This document shows, in pieces, positions 1-7,063 of a stretch of 18,889 bases of DNA. Each line of letters opens with the position of its first letter. Position 1 is the stretch's first letter. The notes beneath the pieces were generated by a model. It saw nothing but the letters and a program-made list of their open reading frames with translations. It searched no databases and had not been told where the DNA came from. Both the position numbers and the translations under genes were made by a program. The DNA comes from JAHELQ01 sp965603365 (GTDB lineage: Bacteria > Acidobacteriota > Aminicenantia > UBA2199), in contig CBFDCR010000092.1 of NCBI GenBank assembly GCA_965603365.1, forward strand, positions 1-18,889, read 5' to 3'.

Positions 1-129
1 TGATAGTTATACCAGATTTAAAACAATATTTCCATACTTCAATGCACCGTCCCCATTTCTCTCGTTTTGGTTGGGGTTGGGGGGAACCTTATGTAGGGTG
101 GATTCGTATTATGTTTTTTGGAGGTTTTT

Positions 130-2232
130 ATGAAGAGGAAGGTTTATGTGGTTGTTTGTCTCTTTTGTCTGGGCCTTTTATGTTTGCCCCGGTGGGGGGC
201 GGCCCAGGGGGAAGGGATCGACAAGGTAAAGTATGAGATCTGGGTGGAGCTGGATCATGGGCAGCGGATGCTCCAGGGCCGGGAGACGATCGAGTGGTTC
301 AACGATTCGGCCGACGTGATCGGGGATGTCTGGTTTCACCTCTACTGGAATGCCTTTAAGAACGAACAGAGCACCATGGCCGAGGAGTTCAGGGAGTCGC
401 ATGATCTGGGGGTACGTTTCAGCAAGGGTTTTAAGAAGGGCAAGTGGGGCTGGCTTGATGTGAAACACATCGAGACCGCCGACGGCACAGACCTGACCTC
501 TACCATGGCCTTTATGCAGGTGGATGAACCCAAACGTCCCCATGACCGGACGGTGATGCGGGTACAACTGCCCCAACCGTTAAATCCCGGCGAAACATTG
601 ATCCTGAAACTGGATTTCGAGGCCCAAATCCCCCGCACCATTGCCCGGGCCGGTTATTACCACAATTCTTACTTCCTGGGCCAGTGGTTTCCCAAGCCCG
701 GCGTGTATGAAGAGGGCAAGGGCTGGAATTGCCACCACTACCACAAGAACAGCGAATTCTACGCCGATTTTGCCGAATTCACGGTTCACATGACGGTACC
801 GCAGGATTTCGTGATCGGCGCTTCCGGCAAGGAGATTGCCAAAAAAGCGAACCAGGCAGACGGCACCGTGACCTATACCCACCGGCAGAACCACATCCAC
901 GACTTTGCCTGGACCGCCGACCCCGATTACATTAAGGTGGAACGGGACTTTATCGCCGATCGGGAAGTCGGTGCCGCCGAGTACCGCGAATTGTCTGAAA
1001 AGCTGCAGTTGCCGGTGGAAGAGATCAAACTAAAGGATGTCAGGATGATCCTGCTCATCAACCCCGAACACAGGAGCCAGATAGACCGCCATTTCCGGGC
1101 CTTGAAAAATGCCATCAAGTACTACGGACTGTGGTACGGGGCCTATCCTTATGAGACCGCCACCCTGCTGGACCCGCCTTTCAGAAACGACTGCGGCGGC
1201 ATGGAGTATCCCACCCTGAGTACGGCCGACACCGGTATTTTTGTAAGCGACAGCCCCCTCAGCCCGGAGCCTGTCATTGTCCACGAGTTCGGTCACAATT
1301 TCTGGTACGGCCTGAGCGGCAACAACGAGTTCGAGGAGGCCTGGCTGGATGAGGGGCTCAACAGCTATTCCGACGGTAAGGTGCTGACTAAGGCTTACGG
1401 CCCTTTTGCCATTCCTTTTTTCATTAACAGTATCCCGGTGGAACGGTATACGAGATCTCTTCGGTTCTACAAGTACCACCTGGACCGGGTCGGCGGCATC
1501 CTGGTGTCGAAATTGGACCCCATTACCACCGTTTCCTGGGAATTCTTCAGTCACATGAGCTACGGCGGTAATGTCTATTCCCGGGCCGCCGCCAACCTCT
1601 ACACCCTGGAGCGGCTCCTGGGCGAGGCGGTGATGCTGCGGATCATGCGTACCTTCCAGATGCGCTACCGGTTCAAACACCCCAAAACTCTGGATTTCAT
1701 CACTGTGGTCAACGAAGTCTCCGGCCGGGATATGACCTGGTTCTTTGATGAACTGTTCTTCGCCGCCAATGCCTTTGACTACGGGGTCTCTGCGGTGGAG
1801 TCGCGGAGGGTCAGCACCCCCATCGGCATATTCGATCGGGAAGGGCGGAAGGTGGAGGTCAGCGAAACACAGGCCAGAAGCAGGGATCGAAAGAATACCG
1901 ACCGGCAGTATCTCTCCATCGTGAAGGTACGGCGTTTCGGCGAGGTCCGACTGGGCGGTGATGTCCGACTGGAGGTGGAGGTGGTATTCGAGGACGGCAG
2001 CCGGGAGCGGCGCAGTTGGGACGGCCGGGCCCGCTGGACAGAGTTCAGGTTTTTAAAGAATTCAAAGGTCAACTATGCCCGGGTAGACCCGGAAGAGAGG
2101 TTTCTCATCGATGTCAACATGACCAACAACAGCTTGAAGCGGAAGCCGGATGGCCGCGGTGTGAGGCGGTTGGGCAATAAGATTCTGTTCTATATCCAGA
2201 ATCTGCTGCAGTCGCTGACCATTGTGAGTTAA
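130..2232 (+). CDS. Secreted M1-family (gluzincin) metallopeptidase
   Basis: Zinc-dependent peptidase of the M1 aminopeptidase family, probably acting outside the cytoplasm. I start it at ATG 130, which has GGAGG five bases upstream; the TTG at 118 lies before that site. The product is about 700 aa. It begins with a Sec signal peptide (Lys/Arg start, hydrophobic run, cleavage near WGAAQ, residue ~26). The zinc site is HEFGH (His385, Glu386, His389) with the third ligand Glu408 in WLDEG, the expected HExxH-x18-E spacing. The M1 substrate-binding loop (GAMEN type) appears as GGMEYP, residues 356-361. The N-terminal half is the beta-rich M1 domain, and a helical region follows the catalytic domain. 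The family cleaves N-terminal residues from peptides; the actual substrate cannot be read from the sequence. It forms a likely operon with the membrane protein 20 nt downstream. Confidence 0.93.
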   Translation: MKRKVYVVVCLFCLGLLCLPRWGAAQGEGIDKVKYEIWVELDHGQRMLQGRETIEWFNDSADVIGDVWFHLYWNAFKNEQSTMAEEFRESHDLGVRFSKGFKKGKWGWLDVKHIETADGTDLTSTMAFMQVDEPKRPHDRTVMRVQLPQPLNPGETLILKLDFEAQIPRTIARAGYYHNSYFLGQWFPKPGVYEEGKGWNCHHYHKNSEFYADFAEFTVHMTVPQDFVIGASGKEIAKKANQADGTVTYTHRQNHIHDFAWTADPDYIKVERDFIADREVGAAEYRELSEKLQLPVEEIKLKDVRMILLINPEHRSQIDRHFRALKNAIKYYGLWYGAYPYETATLLDPPFRNDCGGMEYPTLSTADTGIFVSDSPLSPEPVIVHEFGHNFWYGLSGNNEFEEAWLDEGLNSYSDGKVLTKAYGPFAIPFFINSIPVERYTRSLRFYKYHLDRVGGILVSKLDPITTVSWEFFSHMSYGGNVYSRAAANLYTLERLLGEAVMLRIMRTFQMRYRFKHPKTLDFITVVNEVSGRDMTWFFDELFFAANAFDYGVSAVESRRVSTPIGIFDREGRKVEVSETQARSRDRKNTDRQYLSIVKVRRFGEVRLGGDVRLEVEVVFEDGSRERRSWDGRARWTEFRFLKNSKVNYARVDPEERFLIDVNMTNNSLKRKPDGRGVRRLGNKILFYIQNLLQSLTIVS

Positions 2233-2252
2233 CACCCCAAAGGAGGCACAAC

Positions 2253-3119
2253 ATGGGAATATGGAAATCCTTTTTTAAAGGTTTTGGACATACGGTTGCG
2301 AATTTTAAAGTCATTATATATTTGTGGGTCATCAATCTTCTGTTTTCGCTGCTGGTGGCCGCGCCGATCTATGCCTTTGTCACCCGGGGGCTCTCCAAAT
2401 CCCTGATGGGCGACCGGTTGCTGGAAAAGATGGACTTCTTCTGGCTGGGGGACCTGATTTACCGGCTGCAGGAGCCCGGTTACCTGCTGCCTTTCTGGCT
2501 GGTTGTCCCCGCCATTGCCTTCCTGCTGCTCTACGTATTTTTGAACGGCGGGATACTGGGCAGTTTGAAGGACAGCGAAGAAAAGGTCACCTTACAGGGT
2601 TTTTTCGGCCACTGCGGCTATTATTTCTGGCGTTTCTTCAAACTCTTCCTGGTCTCCATCCTGTTTTATGCGGTGTTTGTGGGCGTGATATACGGCCTCA
2701 TCGGTGCCCTCTTAAAACTGTTTACCGACAGTGCCGTGACCCAGTGGCCCCTGATTATTGTGGGCTTTGTCAAGATGGCCCTATTTGTCCTCCTCTTCTC
2801 CCTGGTCAACATGCTCTTCGATTATGTTAAGATCCGGTTGGTGATGACCGATGGCCCCCGGGTCATTAACGCGCTGCTGGAGGCCATCCGCTTCCTGCGG
2901 CGAAAGTTGTGGCCGGCCTGGGGTCTCTACCTGCTAATCGGCGTGGTCTTCGTGATCGTGTCGCTGGTGTACCTGGAGGTGGCACAGCTCATCCCGGATC
3001 ACGGCACTTTATTGATTCTCCTCCTCTTCCTCTGGCAGCAGCTCTACATCCTGGCCAAATTGGGCATCAAACTCCACTTCTTTGCCTCCCAACTGACCTT
3101 CTACCACACCAATTATTGA
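2253..3119 (+). CDS. Polytopic inner-membrane protein, function unknown
   Basis: A 288-aa hydrophobic protein with about six membrane helices, near residues 20-44, 80-102, 125-155, 165-190, 225-245 and 253-272. The start is supported by AAAGGAGG eight bases upstream of the ATG. The loops are short and basic (for example RFLRRK near 215), and no enzymatic motif is visible. The gene follows the M1 peptidase by 20 nt on the same strand, so the two are probably co-transcribed; it could support export or act with the peptidase, but nothing proves this. It loosely resembles uncharacterised membrane proteins of the DUF4013/YihY-like style, but I do not assign a family. No convincing terminator follows the stop codon; the 43-bp repeat array begins 35 nt downstream. 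Confidence 0.85.
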   Translation: MGIWKSFFKGFGHTVANFKVIIYLWVINLLFSLLVAAPIYAFVTRGLSKSLMGDRLLEKMDFFWLGDLIYRLQEPGYLLPFWLVVPAIAFLLLYVFLNGGILGSLKDSEEKVTLQGFFGHCGYYFWRFFKLFLVSILFYAVFVGVIYGLIGALLKLFTDSAVTQWPLIIVGFVKMALFVLLFSLVNMLFDYVKIRLVMTDGPRVINALLEAIRFLRRKLWPAWGLYLLIGVVFVIVSLVYLEVAQLIPDHGTLLILLLFLWQQLYILAKLGIKLHFFASQLTFYHTNY

Positions 3120-3154
3120 TATAGATTTTGCGCCTGTCCCCTTCTTTATCCCCT

Positions 3155-3455
3155 ATATCGGAGCCCAAAGGGTCGTGATCGGTGCCCATAGGGGTTGATA
3201 TCGGAGCCCAAAGGGTCGCGATCGGTGCCATCTAGGGGTGATATCGGAGCTCAAAGGGGTGATACCGGTGCCCTCTAGGGGTAATATCGGAGCTCAAAGG
3301 GGTGATATCGGTGCCCTCTAGGGGTAATACCGGGGCTCGAAGGGGTGATATCGGTGCCCTCCAGGGGTGATACCGGGGCTCGAAGGGGTGATACCGGTGC
3401 CCTCTAGGGGTGATACCGGAGCTCGAAGGGGTGATTGAGGAGCAAAAAGGGTCAA
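3155..3455. repeat. 43-bp tandem repeat array made of 21+22-bp half units
   Basis: Seven repeat starts lie at 3155, 3198, 3241, 3284, 3327, 3370 and 3413, an exact 43-nt period. Each unit has two related halves: ATATCGGAGCTCAAAGGGGT (about 21 nt) and ATACCGGTGCCCTCTAGGGG (about 22 nt). The last half unit (from about 3434) is degenerate. Embedded palindromes such as GAGCTC and ACCGGT recur. The period is not a multiple of three and the reading frame rotates, so the open frames across it are not genes. A similar motif occurs inverted near 18765. There are no spacers, so this is not CRISPR. It may be a protein-binding array or a dispersed minisatellite. Confidence 0.9.
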
Positions 3456-3522
3456 TTTCCATCCCCCTGGGGAAGGTAGGAGAGCCCCGGGCCCCGAAGC
3501 TAGAGCCCGGGGAAAAAACGAT

Positions 3523-3635
3523 TCAGGCCGCGGGTTCGATGTCGGCCTCGTCACTGCCGGTTTTGCCGGACAGGTTCTTCCTGTAGTAGTAGGCCAGGTC
3601 TTTGACGATGATTTCCGCATCCCCTGCGCCCTCAT
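3523..3635 (-). pseudogene. Possible small gene, apparently frameshifted
   Basis: Reading the - strand, a GGGGAGG site lies five bases before an ATG at 3635, as expected for a real start. The frame that then looks coding, with C/G-rich third positions and residues such as AEIIVKDLAYYYRKN followed by GKTGSDEADIEPAA and a TGA at 3523, is shifted by one base from that ATG. The ATG frame itself reads through into the repeat array with an implausible composition. The simplest reading is a short (about 36-aa) gene broken by a one-base change just after the start, or a chance open frame. I recognise no family. Confidence 0.25.
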
Positions 3636-3674
3636 GTGATCCTCCCCAGGTAATATACATAAAAAAACATATGC

Positions 3675-3705
3675 AATATATATAAATTTCAGCATTTGTT
3701 AACAA
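3675..3705 (-). promoter_or_regulatory. Candidate promoter for the small broken gene
   Basis: On the - strand an AT-rich stretch contains TTGTTA, a 17-nt spacer and TATATA, followed after about 40 nt by the ribosome-binding site and ATG at 3635. The match to sigma70 consensus is only moderate and the region is AT-rich, so chance occurrence is possible. Confidence 0.25.
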
Positions 3706-3754
3706 AAGGCGGGAAAAAATTATAAAAGAGTAGAGGCGTAACTCACCCCTTGAT

Positions 3755-3777
3755 CCCCTCTCTTAAGAAGAGAGGGG
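3755..3777. repeat. Perfect 10-bp hairpin (small dispersed-repeat or terminator-like)
   Basis: CCCCTCTCTT (3755-3764), a three-base AAG loop, then AAGAGAGGGG (3768-3777) form a perfect 10-bp stem. No T-tract follows on the + strand, so a rho-independent terminator is unlikely there. It abuts the left edge of the nucleotidyltransferase remnant and looks like a short palindromic intergenic repeat. Confidence 0.6.
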
Positions 3778-3786
3778 GGATGCCGG

Positions 3787-3897
3787 ATAATCAAGCGATA
3801 TGTCGATGCTTTGAGGCAGAGAAATATCAAAGTAGCCGGCAGTTATCTTTTTGGGTCATATGCAAAAGATAAGGCTTCGGAATGGAGTGACATCTTT
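3787..3897 (+). pseudogene. Remnant of a minimal nucleotidyltransferase (MNT domain)
   Basis: An uninterrupted frame from 3787 encodes a sequence that includes YLFGSYAKDKASEWSDI. This is the hallmark GS-x10-D start of the minimal nucleotidyltransferase fold (MntA-like, commonly paired with HEPN toxins). The match stops at SDI, just where the catalytic DxD should continue; the sequence after it (FTRTWSGLEQ and on) is unrelated and runs into the 3' end of the opposing ATPase gene. There is no ribosome-binding site or good start upstream, and no HEPN partner next to it. I read it as a truncated relic with the 5' end lost near the hairpin and the 3' end lost near 3897. The family recognition is clear although the fragment is only about 37 residues. 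Confidence 0.55.
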
Positions 3898-3915
3898 ACG
3901 AGAACCTGGTCGGGT

Positions 3916-5322
3916 TTAGAGCAGGGGGGCGAGCAGTGTTTCGAGGCGGTGCAGGAGGTAGAAAGGCAGGGAAATGAGTTTATAGGTAGAGCCATGGGGT
4001 CTATCAACCTGCCGAATATTTAAATTTCCCGAATAGATCCTCAGGGCAATATCATGAGTGGCGGCGTTCATGAACTGGTGCAGGGATTTCAGCGTACCGG
4101 CTTTGCCCGATTTTACCTCCAGGGGGATGACTTTATTCTTGATTTGTATTAAAAAATCCACCTCTGCCGTGGCCCCCCGCTTATCCCGGTACCAATAGGC
4201 AAAATCAAATTGTCTCCCACAGGTCAGGGCCGACAATGTCTGCCCCACCATCTGTTCTGCCATCTGCCCACTGTAAGCATCGTTGATATCATTCGCAGTG
4301 AGAATAACATCCCGAACCCCCAGATCGTAATGAACCAGGCCGGAATCCAGGAAAATCAGCTTGGGAGATTTTCTCAAATTTTCGGTCAAGGGTATCCGGG
4401 TGGACGAGGATGGATGAATGCGTTTCAAAATCATGGCCTTTTCCACTGTATCGAAGGCCTCTTTCATTTCCCGGCTGCGAAAGGCCGATTCGGCAAAATT
4501 GTCATATTTAATCATCTTTCCCGCATAGCCGGGGCTGTGTTCGATCACATGCTGCAAATACCGGGCCTTTGCCTCAGAAGCATATTTGTACACATCATCT
4601 TTATAGCCGGTCAGGATAGACTCATAAATCGTATCCAGGGCAATAAAGGACGATTGTTCCATATACTCCGCCACCACCTCGGGCATGCCGCCCACCACCA
4701 TATACTCTCGATATTTCTTCATGAGTACCCGGTGAATCTCCTCCGGGACCCCTGAATGAACGGCCAGGCCGTTTAAATAATCGAGGGCTTCCCCATCCCC
4801 TTTAGCCCCCAGGAACTCATCAAACTTTAAAGGGAACATATAACAATACTCGACTCTGCCCACCGGGAAGGAGAAGCCCTCTTTTTTCATCTTCACTTCC
4901 AGGAGGGATCCGGCTGCCATCACGTGAAGCTGCGGCATCTCTTCAAAGAAATATCGCAGTTGGGTCATGGCTGTGGGTGAATTCTGGATTTCATCCAGGA
5001 ACAGTAGGGTGACACCGGGAATGATTTTCGTGCCGGTGCGCAATTCAATGAGCTGAACCAATTCGGGTATGGCCAACACCCTCTGGAACATGGCGAGGTT
5101 CTCCTCCTTCTCCAGGTTCAGGGAAATGACGTTCTTAAAATGGCGTCTGGCAAACAAATTGACGGCAAAGGTCTTGCCCACCTGCCGGGCCCCCCGGATC
5201 ACCAGGGGTTTTCGGCGCTCCTTCTGCATCCACTGACGAAAAAATCTCAATATATTGCGATCCAGCATGGCAAAATTGTAACATTTCATAGGTTGTTTTT
5301 CAAATTTTTTGTATAATTTCAT
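3916..5322 (-). CDS. AAA+ ATPase with C-terminal DUF4143 domain
   Basis: A 468-aa protein of the AAA_14/DUF4143 family, predicted P-loop ATPases found sporadically in bacteria and archaea, often in accessory regions; their cellular role is not established. Walker A is GARQVGKT (residues 44-51) and Walker B is LLFLDE (106-111). The DUF4143 half includes AEVDFLIQIKNKVIPLEVK, a D-x(n)-ExK pattern like PD-(D/E)xK nucleases. Three in-frame ATGs (5322, 5289, 5268) are possible starts and none has a Shine-Dalgarno site. Homologues usually begin close to MLDRN (5268, giving 450 aa), so the first 18 residues, which come from the 33-bp repeat, may be untranslated. It is transcribed away from the RiPP operon, and its 3' end faces the nucleotidyltransferase remnant. 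Confidence 0.9.
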   Translation of the reverse strand: MKLYKKFEKQPMKCYNFAMLDRNILRFFRQWMQKERRKPLVIRGARQVGKTFAVNLFARRHFKNVISLNLEKEENLAMFQRVLAIPELVQLIELRTGTKIIPGVTLLFLDEIQNSPTAMTQLRYFFEEMPQLHVMAAGSLLEVKMKKEGFSFPVGRVEYCYMFPLKFDEFLGAKGDGEALDYLNGLAVHSGVPEEIHRVLMKKYREYMVVGGMPEVVAEYMEQSSFIALDTIYESILTGYKDDVYKYASEAKARYLQHVIEHSPGYAGKMIKYDNFAESAFRSREMKEAFDTVEKAMILKRIHPSSSTRIPLTENLRKSPKLIFLDSGLVHYDLGVRDVILTANDINDAYSGQMAEQMVGQTLSALTCGRQFDFAYWYRDKRGATAEVDFLIQIKNKVIPLEVKSGKAGTLKSLHQFMNAATHDIALRIYSGNLNIRQVDRPHGSTYKLISLPFYLLHRLETLLAPLL

Positions 5323-5358
5323 AGGTAATTTTTTACATTTCTTGTATCATTTCATAGG
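5276..5358. repeat. Three 33-bp-spaced repeats over the ATPase start
   Basis: The core TTGTAxxATTTCATAGG occurs at 5276, 5309 and 5342, exactly 33 bp apart; the two full 33-bp units (5284-5316 and 5317-5349) agree at 27 of 33 positions. On the - strand each copy carries CCTATGAAAT, so each one supplies an ATG. Two of these are in frame with the ATPase; the outermost is followed directly by a stop (ATG AAA TGA). Confidence 0.8.
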
Positions 5359-5416
5359 CTGTTGGCTATATAACCCACTATTGTTCATGTACAGAGAGTC
5401 CGGTTAATTTTTTTTC

Positions 5417-5445
5417 TTGATTTTTCAATTGTTTCTTGTTAGAAT
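5417..5445 (+). promoter_or_regulatory. Sigma70-like promoter of the RiPP operon
   Basis: TTGATT (5417-5422), a 17-nt spacer, then TAGAAT (5440-5445). Transcription would begin near 5452, leaving a leader of about 38 nt that contains GAGGAGG before the precursor ATG. It sits in the AT-rich divergent gap between the ATPase and the precursor, the only place where a promoter for the long operon is expected. Confidence 0.55.
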
Positions 5446-5490
5446 AGCCGTGTATGATAAGGTTCATAAAATTATTGAGGAGGTAATATT

Positions 5491-5751
5491 ATGTCACTTA
5501 AAAGCGCAGAGGATTTTATGACCAGGTTCAGGGACGATGCGAACTTTCGCGGCAAACTTGAAAAAGCAAAAAATGATGACGAAAGACGGGAATTCGTAAA
5601 AAAAGAGGGTTATGATTTTGAGAAAGAGGAGCTGGAAAAGAGCAGGAGTATCCTTCATAAAGCCAAAGATGGTACCGACCTGCCCAGGAGTTCCGGTACA
5701 TGGACAGCAGTTGCCGTAGGGGCTGCCGGAGCAGCCGCGGCTGCTGCCTGA
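5491..5751 (+). CDS. Nif11-type RiPP precursor peptide
   Basis: An 86-aa peptide, the likely substrate of the cluster. GAGGAGG eight bases upstream fixes the start. Residues 1-55 match the Nif11-like leader: SAEDFMTRF, then charged helix, then GYDFEKEEL (about 39-48). The C-terminal part changes character: after a DGTDLPRSSG linker comes TWTAVAVGAAGAAAAAA (residues 70-86), small, aliphatic and membrane-like, with no Cys and few Ser/Thr. That argues against a lanthipeptide or azole core and fits backbone thioamidation and C-methylation of aliphatic residues. There is no classical GG or GA cleavage site at the leader end; cleavage could be after SSG (residue 69), which is a guess. It is the first gene of the operon and is separated from the enzymes by a hairpin, allowing higher expression of the precursor. 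Confidence 0.85.
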   Translation: MSLKSAEDFMTRFRDDANFRGKLEKAKNDDERREFVKKEGYDFEKEELEKSRSILHKAKDGTDLPRSSGTWTAVAVGAAGAAAAAA

Positions 5752-5786
5752 GTTAAGCCTGTCAATCGGTTTAATTCCTTAAGGGC

Positions 5787-5814
5787 TCTGATCTATTCCC
5801 CCTTGCAGATCAGA
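5787..5814 (+). promoter_or_regulatory. Hairpin between precursor and YcaO gene
   Basis: TCTGATCT (5787-5794) and AGATCAGA (5807-5814) form a perfect 8-bp stem with a 12-nt C-rich loop. It ends four bases before the YcaO ATG, where a ribosome-binding site would normally lie, and no Shine-Dalgarno sequence is present. A competing pairing AAGGG (5781-5785) with CCCTT (5800-5804) is possible. It may set the precursor-to-enzyme ratio by attenuation, RNA processing or reduced initiation. There is no T-tract, so it is not a simple terminator. Confidence 0.5.
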
Positions 5815-5818
5815 ATAT

Positions 5819-7063
5819 ATGATACCACCCATTTTTTTTAGAGGAAAATCATTCCGCTGTTTAAAGTACAGTCGGCTAAATCCGCATTCTCGCCCTGTTG
5901 ATGAGGCCTTAAAAAAAATAGAGGGCTGCCTGGAAGAAATCGGTGTCAGCCGCTTTGCCAATATTAGCGGTTTAGATCGCATCGGCATTCCGGCATACAA
6001 CGCGATACGTCCAGATCTTGAAGGCTCTTCGGTGCAGCACGGGAAAGGACTGACCCCAGAAGCGGCAAAAATTTCGGCGGCAATGGAGGCCATTGAACGC
6101 CATCATGGGGCCAATATCAATTTACCTTCATTCCGGCTTTCTTATAGGGAATTATCTAAAAAATACCATACGATTCCCATTGACAGGCTGCCGTTGGCGA
6201 AACATTCGTTGTTTAATGTGAGTCGGCCCGAACGCTGGCTGACCGGCTGGGATATGGTGAATCAGGAAGAGGTGGCCCTGCCCTTAGCCGTGGTTCAACT
6301 CACCAAAATAGCCGAACCCGGTGAATTGGATTCCTTCCAGGTCAGCTCAAACGGGCTGGCAGCCGGTACCGACTTTGTCGAGGCCGTGTCTCAGGCTCTC
6401 TTTGAAGTCATTGAACGGGATGCCGTAACCTGTCATATAATGGCGATTCAGGCGGCCGGTACTGTTTTTCCCTTAAAACGGGTACGGTTAGAGACCATAG
6501 ACGATCCCGAGGTTAAGGCAGTGTTGGCCAAAATAGAGGCTGCCCGGATTACGCCCTATCTTTACGATTGTGAAGTGGATACCATGGTTCCCACCTACAA
6601 GTGTTATTTAATCGATAGAGTTCTGCCTTACAAGGGCGTTTGTTATGGGATGGGGGCCAGTCTCGATCCGGTTGTGGCCATGATGAGGGCCATTACCGAA
6701 GCCGCCCAGGCACGGGCCGTGTTTAGTGCCGGTTGCCGGGATGTTTTTTTTCACGATCAGTTTCTTCTTAATAATATATATGATAATCGACATGTGTTTG
6801 AACTGATGGAGAGGCAAAAACCGGTTGAGGTGGCTGCCCGTAAGAAGTCGGAGGCGACATCTTCGTTTGAAGGGGATATCCAGGTATGTATGGAAAAATT
6901 GGGAAAAGTCGGTCTCAACCGGGTCATCGTGGTGGACTTAACCAGGCCCCAATGGGGCATACCGGTGGTTAAAGTCATTGTACCGGGCCTGGAAGGGTAT
7001 ATGTTCTGGCACTATTCACCCGGTGTTAGGGCCAGGGCGTATTTAGGGGGAAAAAAAGTATGA
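5819..7063 (+). CDS. YcaO-family peptide cyclodehydratase/thioamide synthetase
   Basis: YcaO enzymes use ATP to activate peptide backbone amides; with TfuA they make thioamides. The 414-aa protein carries the three ATP/Mg motifs: SAAMEAIER (residues 86-94, after QHGKG), E196-x3-R200 in FEVIERD, and EAAQAR (294-299). The C-terminus ends with YSPGVRARAYLG and lacks the PxPxP tail of azoline-forming YcaO proteins, in line with the TfuA-associated, thioamide-type branch. It lies 67 nt after the precursor and overlaps the TfuA gene by 4 nt (ATGA), so the pair is translationally coupled. The start ATG 5819 has no clear Shine-Dalgarno site and follows a hairpin. Family assignment is firm; thioamidation of the Nif11 peptide is inferred from the pairing. 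A separate E1-like or Ocin-ThiF partner is absent. Confidence 0.93.
   Translation: MIPPIFFRGKSFRCLKYSRLNPHSRPVDEALKKIEGCLEEIGVSRFANISGLDRIGIPAYNAIRPDLEGSSVQHGKGLTPEAAKISAAMEAIERHHGANINLPSFRLSYRELSKKYHTIPIDRLPLAKHSLFNVSRPERWLTGWDMVNQEEVALPLAVVQLTKIAEPGELDSFQVSSNGLAAGTDFVEAVSQALFEVIERDAVTCHIMAIQAAGTVFPLKRVRLETIDDPEVKAVLAKIEAARITPYLYDCEVDTMVPTYKCYLIDRVLPYKGVCYGMGASLDPVVAMMRAITEAAQARAVFSAGCRDVFFHDQFLLNNIYDNRHVFELMERQKPVEVAARKKSEATSSFEGDIQVCMEKLGKVGLNRVIVVDLTRPQWGIPVVKVIVPGLEGYMFWHYSPGVRARAYLGGKKV

Noticed and set aside
118..129. TTG start for the M1 peptidase
   Set aside because: The GGAGG lies between this TTG and ATG 130, so translation must start at the ATG.
1030..1680. 216-aa open frame on the - strand inside the M1 peptidase gene
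   Set aside because: Antisense shadow of a clearly recognised gene; no ribosome-binding site and an unnatural composition.
3155..3455. CRISPR array
   Set aside because: Units abut without variable spacers and no cas gene is present.
3232..3462. Open frame on the - strand with ITPRGHRYHPFE-like repeats
   Set aside because: It is the 43-bp DNA repeat read through; the period is not a multiple of three, so the peptide pattern cycles through frames, and there is no ribosome-binding site.
3755..3777. Rho-independent terminator for the upstream operon
   Set aside because: No U-tract follows the stem on the + strand, and it is more than 600 nt beyond the membrane-protein gene.
4210..4755. 181-aa open frame on the + strand opposite the ATPase gene
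   Set aside because: His/Pro-rich antisense shadow with no start signals; the - strand frame has clear Walker motifs.
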